Below, one piece after another: positions 8,400-16,813 of a DNA stretch of 64,000 bases. Source of the stretch: Pseudomonas baetica (GTDB lineage Bacteria; Pseudomonadota; Gammaproteobacteria; Pseudomonadales; Pseudomonadaceae); assembly GCF_019733355.1 (NCBI RefSeq), contig NZ_JAIHLQ010000018.1:85175-149174 (forward strand), read 5' to 3'. Position numbers and translations under genes: made by a program. The number at the start of each line of letters is the position of its first letter. Positions within the stretch are counted from its first letter, which is position 1. The notes below the pieces were generated by a model. That model saw only the letters and a list, made by a program, of their open reading frames with translations, was not told where the DNA came from and did not search any database.

Positions 8400-9154
8400 G
8401 GGGCCTCCCCGCTCTGCCACAGCGCTTCGAGGTGATTCTTGTCGCGCAGGGTGTCCATCGGATGCCAGAAGCCTTCGTGTTCAAAGGCTTTCAACTGTTC
8501 GTCCTCGGCCAGACGAGCCAAGGGTTCGGCTTCCCAGGTGGATTCGTCACCCGTGATGTACGGCAGGACTTTTGGCGAGAGCACGAAGAAGCCGCCGTTG
8601 ATCCAGCCACCGTCGCCACGAGGTTTTTCGGTGAAACCGAGCACCTGATCGCCTTGACGCTCAAGGGCACCATAGCGGCCGGGTGGCTGCACGGCGGTGA
8701 CGGTCGCCAGACGACCGTGGGCTTTGTGGTAATCGACGAGCTGAGCGATGTTGATGTCGGAAACGCCGTCGCCGTAAGTGAAGCAGAACGCCTCTTCATC
8801 TTGCAGATAACGCGCGGCACGCAGCAGACGACCACCGGTCATGGTTTCCTCGCCGGTGTCTATCAGCGTGACGCTCCACGGCTCGCTGTAGTTCTGGTGC
8901 ACGTCCATGCGGTTCTCGCGCATGTTGAAGGTGACGTCAGAGGTGTGCAGGAAGTAGTTGGCGAAGAAATCCTTGATCGCATAGCCCTTGTAGCCCAGGC
9001 AGATCACGAAGTCGTGAATTCCGTGGGCGGAATACTGCTTCATGATGTGCCAGAGAATTGGCTTGCCGCCGATCTCGATCATCGGCTTGGGCTTGAGATG
9101 CGACTCTTCACTGATGCGCGTGCCGAGGCCACCCGCCAAAATAACTGCCTTCAT
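8381..9154 (-). CDS. rfbF: Glucose-1-phosphate cytidylyltransferase
   Basis: A 257-residue nucleotidyltransferase, the normal RfbF length, making CDP-glucose from CTP and glucose-1-phosphate. The nucleotide-binding loop is AGGLGTR (residues 7-13), followed by KPKPM at 21-25 and the metal-binding GDG at 128-130. It is the first gene of the nucleotide-sugar operon running leftward, about 190 bases downstream of the RTX gene's terminator, so it probably has its own promoter in 9155-9343. I could not pick out a convincing promoter there. Confidence 0.95.
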   Translation of the reverse strand: MKAVILAGGLGTRISEESHLKPKPMIEIGGKPILWHIMKQYSAHGIHDFVICLGYKGYAIKDFFANYFLHTSDVTFNMRENRMDVHQNYSEPWSVTLIDTGEETMTGGRLLRAARYLQDEEAFCFTYGDGVSDINIAQLVDYHKAHGRLATVTAVQPPGRYGALERQGDQVLGFTEKPRGDGGWINGGFFVLSPKVLPYITGDESTWEAEPLARLAEDEQLKAFEHEGFWHPMDTLRDKNHLEALWQSGEAPWKQWA

Positions 9155-9343
9155 CGTCTCCCCTCTTGTTCTTCACCGGGCTGCGCGCAGCTTTCTTGAG
9201 CTTTGCGGGCCTACTGGCTAAACCTTTTGCCGATACGGGCGCCGCTGCAATGACCGCGAGCGCTCGTTTTATGGCGATTTGAGGGGGACTTGCAGGAAAC
9301 GCGCCAGCTACACAGACGTTGCGACGGCGAGCTTGTCGGGCCG

Positions 9344-9381
9344 AAAAAAAGGGATGAATCCGACAGCGGATTCATCCCTTT
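9344..9381 (-). terminator. Rho-independent terminator of the RTX gene
   Basis: A perfect 12-base stem (9351-9362 with 9367-9378), ACAG loop, extended by A-T pairs. On the minus strand it is followed by seven T residues. It lies 37 bases past the stop codon of the RTX protein and separates it from rfbF. Confidence 0.92.
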
Positions 9382-9417
9382 GACCGATCCGTTCAACAGA
9401 TCGAAGACATCAGGCAA

Positions 9418-11388
9418 TCAGCCGAACATGGCAAATGCATCGCCGATGGCCGGCAAATCGTAGACCTGCCCGTCAGCCGTCTGAATATGCTCGATGGTGT
9501 TGCCATTCGCGTACCAGTTCTGCAGCTTCACGCCACTGACAGGCACACCGTTACTGCCATCGTTGGCGCTGTGCAAATAGGCATCATTGCCAATCCGGGA
9601 AACATTCAACTGGCTGGCATTGGCAATGGTGTTCAGCACCAGCGTATCGTTGAGGCTGCTGCCAAGTTCCTCAATGGTCACTAGCCCGGTAGCGTTCACC
9701 ACGTAGGTATCATCACCTTCGCCACCGCGAGCCAGTCCGCCCGATCCCTGACGCCCCGCCAAGTTGAGGATCAACAGGTCATCGCCATTACCTCCAGACA
9801 GAAAGTAATCGGATCCGGTGCCGGTCAGCACATCATTACCGTCACCACCAAAAGCCCTTCCTCTACTGACCGTGACGATGTCGTTTCCTTCATCGCCACT
9901 GGCCATCGTGCCCAGATCGTTGCCGGTACTGACGATGACATCGTCTCCCTCGCCACCGGACAACCAGTCGGCCTGCAACTCCTGCGAATCAAGCCCAGAG
10001 GCCAGACCACCATAAATGTGATCCGCGCCCTCGTTTCCTCGAATCACATCGTTGCCCGCACCACCCTCCAGATAATTGTCAGCGCCGTCACCGTCGAGCA
10101 TGTCATCGAACCGGCTCCCACGAAGCCCCTCGATGTCATAGAAGTAGTCACCCACAGCAATGCCGGTGAGAGAGCTGCCATAGAACGTGACGTGCACCCC
10201 AGCGTCGCTGTCCTCATAGCTGACGATATCCAGTCCGGCACCACCGTAGAATGTGTCGGCGCCATCTCCCCCATACAGGAGATCATTGCCCGCACCACCG
10301 GTTATCACATTGTTGTCGGCATTGCCGTAGCCAATGAAATCATGGCTACCGGTGTAGGTCAGGTTTTCGATCGAGGCGGCCAGGACCATCACGGACTGAT
10401 TGGTGTACAACTCGTCGATACCGCCGTTTTCTTGTTCAATGATGGTCACGCCCGCCGCGTTGACGGTGTAGACATCATTGCCCTGACTACCGTCAACCGT
10501 TACGCCGCCGGTGTCGATCGTGAAATGGTCGTCCTGCAAAGAGCCGACGACTTTTTCCACATTGCTGACCAGGCCACCGATGCGCAGCTCAACACTGACG
10601 GCCTCCCATGAATCGGAATAGTTCAGAACGTCGTAGCCATCGCCACCATCGAACGCTTGTCCGGCTTCCTTGCCGAACAGTACATCGTCAAAGTCTGAAC
10701 CCTGAATGGCTTCGATTGCGGTGAACGTGTCACCGTTGGCGAAACCGGTAGACATCCAGCCTTGCGCTATATCAATGAATACGCCTTCACTACTGTCGGC
10801 GTAGCTGACCGTGTCAAAACCCTCACCACCAACAAAGTGATCCGCGCCGTCTCCCCCGAACAGCAGGTCATTGCCGGCACCACCAATGATCAGATTGTCA
10901 CCGGCATTTCCATAACCGGTGAAATCGCCGGTGCCGGTGAAGGTCATTTTTTCAACGCACGCGTCCATCTGCATGTTGTTGAGCGTCGTGCGCAGCTCGT
11001 CATATCCACCACCTACTCCTTCAACGATTTTCACGTTATCGCTGCCAATGATGTAGATGTCATCGCCGTCCTGACCATCCAGAGTCAGTCCAGCGATATT
11101 GCCAATGAAGGTATCGTCGAATTGAGTGCCCATGACACCTTCAATTTCGATCAACGTATCGCCTTCAGCTTCACCACCATGAGCGATCACCGAACCATCC
11201 TGAAACTCGATACTGATCGCTGCGGCAGAACCACGGTAATCGACCCAGTCAAAGCCCTCACCGCCATTCAGCAGATCAGCCCCCTCCCCCCCATAGAGCA
11301 AATCCCCGGACTCCAGCCCGTAGAGTTCGTCATTGTCAGGAGTACCGATGAGGTGGTCTGCTTCAGTCGTTCCATTGATCACTGCCAT
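9418..11388 (-). CDS. RTX-type calcium-binding protein, probably secreted by a type I system
   Basis: A 656-residue acidic protein made largely of hemolysin-type calcium-binding nonapeptides (GGxGxDxLx), such as GGAGNDLLFGGDGADHF and GGAGNDLLYGGDGADTF. There is at least one internal duplication of about 200 residues: two units each run from a TGYGNA/IGYGNA element through a repeat block to a VSYADS/VSYEDS element. The C-terminal 50 residues (QNWYANGNTIEHIQ, then ending AFAMFG) resemble type I secretion targeting ends; there is no N-terminal signal peptide. The start ATG follows AAGGAAGGA; an upstream in-frame extension of 33 codons was rejected. No enzymatic domain is visible, so it may be a surface or matrix protein. 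It is flanked by terminators, and no ABC/MFP/TolC export genes lie in the window. Confidence 0.85.
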   Translation of the reverse strand: MAVINGTTEADHLIGTPDNDELYGLESGDLLYGGEGADLLNGGEGFDWVDYRGSAAAISIEFQDGSVIAHGGEAEGDTLIEIEGVMGTQFDDTFIGNIAGLTLDGQDGDDIYIIGSDNVKIVEGVGGGYDELRTTLNNMQMDACVEKMTFTGTGDFTGYGNAGDNLIIGGAGNDLLFGGDGADHFVGGEGFDTVSYADSSEGVFIDIAQGWMSTGFANGDTFTAIEAIQGSDFDDVLFGKEAGQAFDGGDGYDVLNYSDSWEAVSVELRIGGLVSNVEKVVGSLQDDHFTIDTGGVTVDGSQGNDVYTVNAAGVTIIEQENGGIDELYTNQSVMVLAASIENLTYTGSHDFIGYGNADNNVITGGAGNDLLYGGDGADTFYGGAGLDIVSYEDSDAGVHVTFYGSSLTGIAVGDYFYDIEGLRGSRFDDMLDGDGADNYLEGGAGNDVIRGNEGADHIYGGLASGLDSQELQADWLSGGEGDDVIVSTGNDLGTMASGDEGNDIVTVSRGRAFGGDGNDVLTGTGSDYFLSGGNGDDLLILNLAGRQGSGGLARGGEGDDTYVVNATGLVTIEELGSSLNDTLVLNTIANASQLNVSRIGNDAYLHSANDGSNGVPVSGVKLQNWYANGNTIEHIQTADGQVYDLPAIGDAFAMFG

Positions 11389-11507
11389 GTGTTCCTTCCT
11401 TGCGTTGTTGTTGAATCCTGTCCCTGGAGCGAGGCACTCCTCACTTAAGTGGGCACGTATTTGAAATCTATCGACCGACAGCACCAAAGACTGAGATCAA
11501 GACCTCC

Positions 11508-11547
11508 AAAAAAAACGCCGGCAACCGTGAGGTCATCTGCGTTTTTT
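11508..11547 (-). terminator. Possible Rho-independent terminator after the 1190-residue glycosyltransferase
   Basis: AAAAAACGC and GCGTTTTTT flank a poorly paired centre of about 20 bases, with a T-run on the minus strand (A-run on plus). It lies just past the end of the glycosyltransferase gene and before the RTX gene. The stem is weaker than the one at 9344-9381. Confidence 0.5.
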
Positions 11548-11565
11548 ATGCCCGTCGAAATCAGA

Positions 11566-14500
11566 TCAATCCGGCAACCAGCCCCACAACCAATGATTGA
11601 GGTTGTCACCGCGCAACATGAAATCGCGGTGCACCGCCTCTTTCAATTCATCGCCCATGCGGTAGCTGGCGTCCGGGTCGGCGAGATGCATGCGGATCGC
11701 TTGCAGCCATTCTGCCGTGCTGTTGCTGTAGACCTTGGTGCACGGCAGGTGGCCGCGATAGGCCTCGGTGTCGGTGCAGATCACCGGGTAGCCGCAGGCG
11801 CCATACTCGAGCAGCCGCAGGTTGCTCTTGCAGTCGTTGAAGATGTGAAACTCAAGCGGTGCCAAGGCCAGATCGAGATTCAGGCTCGCCAGTTTGAACG
11901 GATAGCTTTGCAGACTGATGGTCGAGTGGAATTCGTGCACGTATGGACGCAAGCCTTCCGGGCACATACCGAAAAATACCCATTCGACCTCATCGGCCAG
12001 TTCGCGCACGACGTCGGCAATGACGTCCAGATCCCCGGTATGACTGGTGCCGCCGCCCCAGCCTACCCGTGGCTTTCTTGAGGTACGACGCTGACTGGTC
12101 AGGTTTGCCCAAGGCTCTGGCGGCAGCATGTTCGGCACGATACGAATCTCGCTGTGCATGCTCGAAAGTGCATCAGCCAGAGGTTGCGTGGTCACGACTA
12201 CCCGATCACACAAACCAATGCCCTCACGCAGCATTTGCTCGGTATTGACCGGCTTGTTGCGGGCGTGCGTGTTCTTCTTCGGGGCGCTGACGATGTAGTC
12301 GTCCAGCTCGAAAATGCGCAAGGCACCGGAGTATTTCTTCATGCGCAAGATGTCGCCGGCAGCGCCTTCGCTGTAGCGCCCCTGCAAAACGATAGTGTCC
12401 GGGGACAGGCGTTCGATCTCGACAGTTGACGGTGACTCATAAGCTACCCGGGCGATTACGCGCCCGGCCGCCTCGAGTCCGGCCAGCGGCGCGGTAACCC
12501 GGTAAAAGCCAACCGCCGAACTGTTGACCGGCAGACCGAGTACCAACGGCAAATCGCGGGCGCAGAAAGGATTCCAGTTGTTGCGCAGTGAAGGTTCCAG
12601 GCTGAAGCTCGACACCCCCAGACTCAGCGACGGACTGTAGGCCGGATCCTTAGCGACCTCCGGCAGCCAGCGACGATAGAACGTCTCTTGCTCTTGCTCA
12701 CGCAACGCGACGGTCGCGGAGGTAGACGCCGCCGCTTCGCAGGGCATCAGCAACACGCTGGCGTATGGCGTCCACACCACCAGATAACCTTCCTTACCGG
12801 CGCGCAGACAAAGATCGACATCACTCAACCCCAGACTGAAGGACTCTCCGTCGAACTGTTGCAACTCCTCGAATACCTGCTTGCGCACCATCAGACAATG
12901 GCTGCTGACCGCACTCCAGTTCTGCGCGACATGCAGACGCTGCATATAGCCGCGCGAGGCTGCGGCCTCACCATAAAACGGCGAACCCACCGGCCCGGCC
13001 AGCCCGAGAATCAGCCCCGCACTGACAATCGAACCTTCAGGACTGAGAATGCGCGCACCGACCACTGCCACTTCCGGACGTCGCGCATGATTGAGCAACT
13101 CATCAAGCCAGTCGCCTTCAGTGATCACGCTGTGGGCATTAAGCAGCAACAGGTACTCGCCTGAAGCATGCTCAGAGGCAAAGTTGCGAATGGCCGCATC
13201 ATTGGCGTCACCCGCATAACGCAGCACGCGCAGCATCGCGGCGCCGAGCTCGGCCATGGCGTCCAGCCACTGGGCCATGGCGGCATCACCGGCCCCGGTG
13301 TCGACCATCAGGACTTCATATTGGCCGTAGGTCGTGCGCTCGATCACACTCTCGACGCAACGCTGCAACGCATGCAACGAGTCGCCTGCCTGAACGATGA
13401 TCGACACCTTGGGATGAGCATCCAACAAGTAGTCGACACGATTGATCAGCGGCAACGTGTCGTGACGAATAGCATGGGGCACACCGATCCGCTGCAGGTG
13501 CGCCGCCACCAGGGCGGCGTTGTGTTCAATCACCGCAGGCAACGACAACCAGTCAGCATAGGTAAGGAGCGACTCGACCTGGATTTCAGCGATGTGTTCG
13601 ATGGACTGTGGACCGGCCTCTTCCACCAGACGCCACAACAGATCATGAGGCGCCAATTGCTCGAGAGCCGGATCGAAACCACCCAATTCCATGAAGCGCT
13701 GGCACTGGAATGCCAACGTGCGCCCGACATAAGGATAGGCACGCATCAAATCGAGATTGAAATCGGGTTTGAATACGGGATCGATGGATTCACCGTCGAC
13801 CAGCGCACCCTCGTCACTGTAGGCACACAGCATGCCCCGCGTACCGGCAATGCGCTCGGCCAGAATCAGCAAGCAAGATTCGGCCAGCCTGTCACCGGCG
13901 CGCAACAGGTAGAACCATTGCGCACCTTCCAGCTGTGGCACTACAGCGTTGAGTTGCTGCACCCAGTCAGCCTGAAACGGTAGCTGCAGCACGCGTTCAC
14001 CGGCCGAACAAACCGCGTCCGACAACACCAGAACAGCTTGCGGCGGATACAGCTGAGCCTCCAGGCTTTGCAGGGTCAATTTCAGCCCGTGTGCATCGGC
14101 TTCACTGTCGATGATGATCGGTACAATTTTCGCGCGCGAAGGCCAGCGGTCAATACGCTGCGGCATCAGTTGCTGCTCGACCTGCGAGAATCGCCGAATC
14201 GCCAGCCATTCGCGATAGAAGTCGGCGTAGCTTTCGCTTTCACCTCCCACCCGACCATTCACCACCGTGTTGCGGTTGCCCAGAATTCGCACCACACACA
14301 GCTCTCCCCAGGCATGGGGCTGATCAGCGATTTTCGATAGCTCGATGTAGCGCACCCAACCTGAAGCTGGCGCGGCCTCACCTGCGCGAGCGGCGAGCAT
14401 TTGCGTCAGCCAGCTCCATTCAACTGTCGCTGCGCGGAGCATTTCAGGGGTCTTGCTCAAGCGATCCGGATACAAGCGCTCTGTACTCAACACCGTACTC

Positions 14501-15138
14501 AGCGCAGCCAGATTTCCTCGACGCATCAGGCACACGAACAACGCGAAGTCGAGCATGGCGACAAAACCTGCGCCTTCCTGAATCAGCGCCGGCAACAGTT
14601 CCAGCACGTCGGCACGACGCATCAAGGCCGAACTGAAGTTACCGAGAAAATTTTTCGGCGTGCCTTCGAAGATCGCCAGCATGTCATCGCCCTTGAGCAC
14701 GGCGTCCTGCGGAGAAAAGCGGCAGTTGTCCACTCGCGGCGGCAAGATGAAATTGCCGGCATCACTGAACATGCGTAACCCGAACACGACAGTGACATCG
14801 GCATGTTCGATCAACACCTGCGCCTGCAAGGCAATACTCGGCGCAAACAGTCGATCGTCATCGCACAGCACCTTGATGAATTCACCGCGCGCCTGCTCGA
14901 CGCACCGCATTATGTTTTTCTGCAGGCCCAGGTGCTGAGCATTACGCAGATAACGGATCGGATGCATCGGCTCGGCAAATGACTCGACGATCTCGCGAAT
15001 CTGTTCGTCGGCCGAATCATCGCAAATGACGATTTCGAGGTGCTCGTAAGTCTGCGCGAGCGCACTGACCAGAGCCTGATCAAAGAAGCGTGGGTTGTAG
15101 GCGGGAATGACAATGCTGACGAGGGGATGTTGATTCAC
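11566..15138 (-). CDS. Very large multidomain glycosyltransferase (GT2 modules plus GT-B end), flagellin glycosylation
   Basis: A 1190-residue cytoplasmic protein. The N-terminal GT2 domain (about 1-250) has VSIVIPAYNPRFF and an Asp-rich CDDDRLF site near residue 93. A middle GT-like part follows (near AKIVPIIIDSEAD). A second GT2 module (about 575-830) has HPKVSIIVQAGDS and SDVDLCLRAGKEGYLVVWTPY. The last ~340 residues look like a GT-B glycosyltransferase (ELDDYIVSAPKK, DRVVVTTQPLADAL, a Gly-rich GWGGGTSHTGD). Its position 96 bases after flgL and the shared modules with the 977-residue enzyme suggest that both add sugars to flagellin. A short hairpin (CTGCC/GGCAG) lies in the gap after flgL but lacks a T-run. 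Confidence 0.87.
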   Translation of the reverse strand: MNQHPLVSIVIPAYNPRFFDQALVSALAQTYEHLEIVICDDSADEQIREIVESFAEPMHPIRYLRNAQHLGLQKNIMRCVEQARGEFIKVLCDDDRLFAPSIALQAQVLIEHADVTVVFGLRMFSDAGNFILPPRVDNCRFSPQDAVLKGDDMLAIFEGTPKNFLGNFSSALMRRADVLELLPALIQEGAGFVAMLDFALFVCLMRRGNLAALSTVLSTERLYPDRLSKTPEMLRAATVEWSWLTQMLAARAGEAAPASGWVRYIELSKIADQPHAWGELCVVRILGNRNTVVNGRVGGESESYADFYREWLAIRRFSQVEQQLMPQRIDRWPSRAKIVPIIIDSEADAHGLKLTLQSLEAQLYPPQAVLVLSDAVCSAGERVLQLPFQADWVQQLNAVVPQLEGAQWFYLLRAGDRLAESCLLILAERIAGTRGMLCAYSDEGALVDGESIDPVFKPDFNLDLMRAYPYVGRTLAFQCQRFMELGGFDPALEQLAPHDLLWRLVEEAGPQSIEHIAEIQVESLLTYADWLSLPAVIEHNAALVAAHLQRIGVPHAIRHDTLPLINRVDYLLDAHPKVSIIVQAGDSLHALQRCVESVIERTTYGQYEVLMVDTGAGDAAMAQWLDAMAELGAAMLRVLRYAGDANDAAIRNFASEHASGEYLLLLNAHSVITEGDWLDELLNHARRPEVAVVGARILSPEGSIVSAGLILGLAGPVGSPFYGEAAASRGYMQRLHVAQNWSAVSSHCLMVRKQVFEELQQFDGESFSLGLSDVDLCLRAGKEGYLVVWTPYASVLLMPCEAAASTSATVALREQEQETFYRRWLPEVAKDPAYSPSLSLGVSSFSLEPSLRNNWNPFCARDLPLVLGLPVNSSAVGFYRVTAPLAGLEAAGRVIARVAYESPSTVEIERLSPDTIVLQGRYSEGAAGDILRMKKYSGALRIFELDDYIVSAPKKNTHARNKPVNTEQMLREGIGLCDRVVVTTQPLADALSSMHSEIRIVPNMLPPEPWANLTSQRRTSRKPRVGWGGGTSHTGDLDVIADVVRELADEVEWVFFGMCPEGLRPYVHEFHSTISLQSYPFKLASLNLDLALAPLEFHIFNDCKSNLRLLEYGACGYPVICTDTEAYRGHLPCTKVYSNSTAEWLQAIRMHLADPDASYRMGDELKEAVHRDFMLRGDNLNHWLWGWLPD

Positions 15139-15234
15139 GGCGGGAAACTCTCGAGCGGCGGACCCCTGCCCTTTTCAGGCAGGAGCCCAGTAACCGCTTA
15201 GGAAAAGACGGTTGAAAGCTCGACAGGCACAGGC

Positions 15235-16800
15235 TCAGATCTTGTTGAACAAGCCCAGTTGCGCAATCTTGCTGAAGGCCAGTTGTGAAGCCTGCAACAT
15301 GGTTTGTTGCAAGGTCAAACGGGTCATCACTTCAGCGGGATCGGAGTCACGGATCGACGACTGCGTCTGAGCGTTGGCCAGCACCAGTGACTGGTTAGTG
15401 TCGCTCTGGGTTGCCAGAGCAGAGCCACGGCCGCCCACAGAACTCAGTGCGCTGGACAACTGATCAGTGCCACTGGCCAGGTTGGCAATACCGGAAGCCA
15501 GCCCCGCCTGCAGCTTCTGCGTGGCGATCGGATCACCATTGGTCGGGGTGTTGAGCACGCTCTTCAACTGGCTCACGGTGTCCAGAATGTTCTGGGTTTC
15601 GTGAGTGTTGACGGCAACGTTGTATTGATCGTTGGCGCCAGGCGTGCCGGCCAGGGTGAAGCTCACGCCAGAAGCCGTCGCCACATTGCCAGCCATGGTG
15701 CCGCTGGATACCGGTTTGCTGTCAGCGGTCAGCGGCGCAGCATACAAATCGAACGAAGTGGCGCTGGTGAACTTGATCACCGCCGAGCCGGTCGGGAAAC
15801 TCGCGTGGTAAGCCGCCGGGTCGGTAATGCTGCTATCGGTGATCTGCGCCGAAGACGGATTGCCCGGGCTGCGCGTGGCCGTGAAGGAATCCGGCTTGGC
15901 CGCCAGAGTAAACGTGTGACCTGGCAACACTGTGCCCGGAACGTCACCGGTATTCAGGTTGATGTTCAGGTTCAGGTCGACGCCGCGGAAACTGACCGTC
16001 TGCCCGGCCTTGTTGGTCGGATCGAACGTACCACCCTGGCTGGCCTCAGCAGTGACATCGTTACCGGCCGAATCGGTAATTTTCAGCTGGGTACCGCTGA
16101 CGAAATCCACACTGTACGGCTCGCCGCTACGGAATTTGCTGTTGTAGGTGACGCTCGACGAGACCTGACCATTGGACAACGTCACGCGACCGTCATCCAC
16201 GGCTGGCGCAGTCATGGTGACTTGGCTGCGGCTGGTATTGATCGCTTGCTGGAAAGCTTCCCAACCCGTGGTATTGGTGGCCATTTTCATGGTGTCACCG
16301 ATCGCCAGATCGAGGGTCACCTGGTCGCCATTGTAGCTATAAGTACCGTCATCATTACGAGTGAACGGAACGGTATCACCCTTGGAACCAGCGAAGATGT
16401 ACTTGCCGTTCTCATCCTGGCTGTTCATCAGACTGAGCAGTTGCTCTTCGATCTGACCCAACTCGGAAGCGTTGGCCTGACGGTCGGCATCGGTGTAACC
16501 GGCGTTGCCGGCACCGACGGCCAATTCACGGGCACGCTGCAACACGTTGGTGATACTGGTCATGACCGATTCGGTCGTACCAAGCGTTCCCTTGATCGTA
16601 GTGGCGTTGGCCTCGTACTGATCCAGCATCGAAGCCTGCTGACCCAACTGCAGCAAACGCGAGGCGCCGACCGGATCATCTGCCGCGGTGTTGACACGAA
16701 TCAGGCTGCTGGCCTCTTCGCTGCTCTTGACCACATTGGCGAAGTTTTTCTGATAATTGGCTGCCGAGGACTCGTAAAACTGGCTGGTAGAAATGCGCAT
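15235..16800 (-). CDS. flgL: FlgL, flagellar hook-filament junction protein
   Basis: A 521-residue HAP3 protein that joins hook and filament. The conserved N-terminal coiled segment (MRISTSQFYESSAANYQ, then VNTAADDPVGASRLL) and the C-terminal heptad segment (LTLQQTMLQASQLAF, ending LFNKI) are those of the flagellin/FlgL family. The middle is a long variable region, making it longer than the enteric protein, as is common in fluorescent pseudomonads. It is exported by the flagellar type III system. It is the last gene of flgFGHIJKL, 13 bases after flgK. Confidence 0.95.
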   Translation of the reverse strand: MRISTSQFYESSAANYQKNFANVVKSSEEASSLIRVNTAADDPVGASRLLQLGQQASMLDQYEANATTIKGTLGTTESVMTSITNVLQRARELAVGAGNAGYTDADRQANASELGQIEEQLLSLMNSQDENGKYIFAGSKGDTVPFTRNDDGTYSYNGDQVTLDLAIGDTMKMATNTTGWEAFQQAINTSRSQVTMTAPAVDDGRVTLSNGQVSSSVTYNSKFRSGEPYSVDFVSGTQLKITDSAGNDVTAEASQGGTFDPTNKAGQTVSFRGVDLNLNINLNTGDVPGTVLPGHTFTLAAKPDSFTATRSPGNPSSAQITDSSITDPAAYHASFPTGSAVIKFTSATSFDLYAAPLTADSKPVSSGTMAGNVATASGVSFTLAGTPGANDQYNVAVNTHETQNILDTVSQLKSVLNTPTNGDPIATQKLQAGLASGIANLASGTDQLSSALSSVGGRGSALATQSDTNQSLVLANAQTQSSIRDSDPAEVMTRLTLQQTMLQASQLAFSKIAQLGLFNKI

Positions 16801-16813
16801 GGTTTACGACCCC

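Noticed and set aside
15139..15234. A terminator after flgL
   Set aside because: The CTGCC/GGCAG hairpin is short and has no T-run; readthrough into the glycosyltransferase gene is possible.
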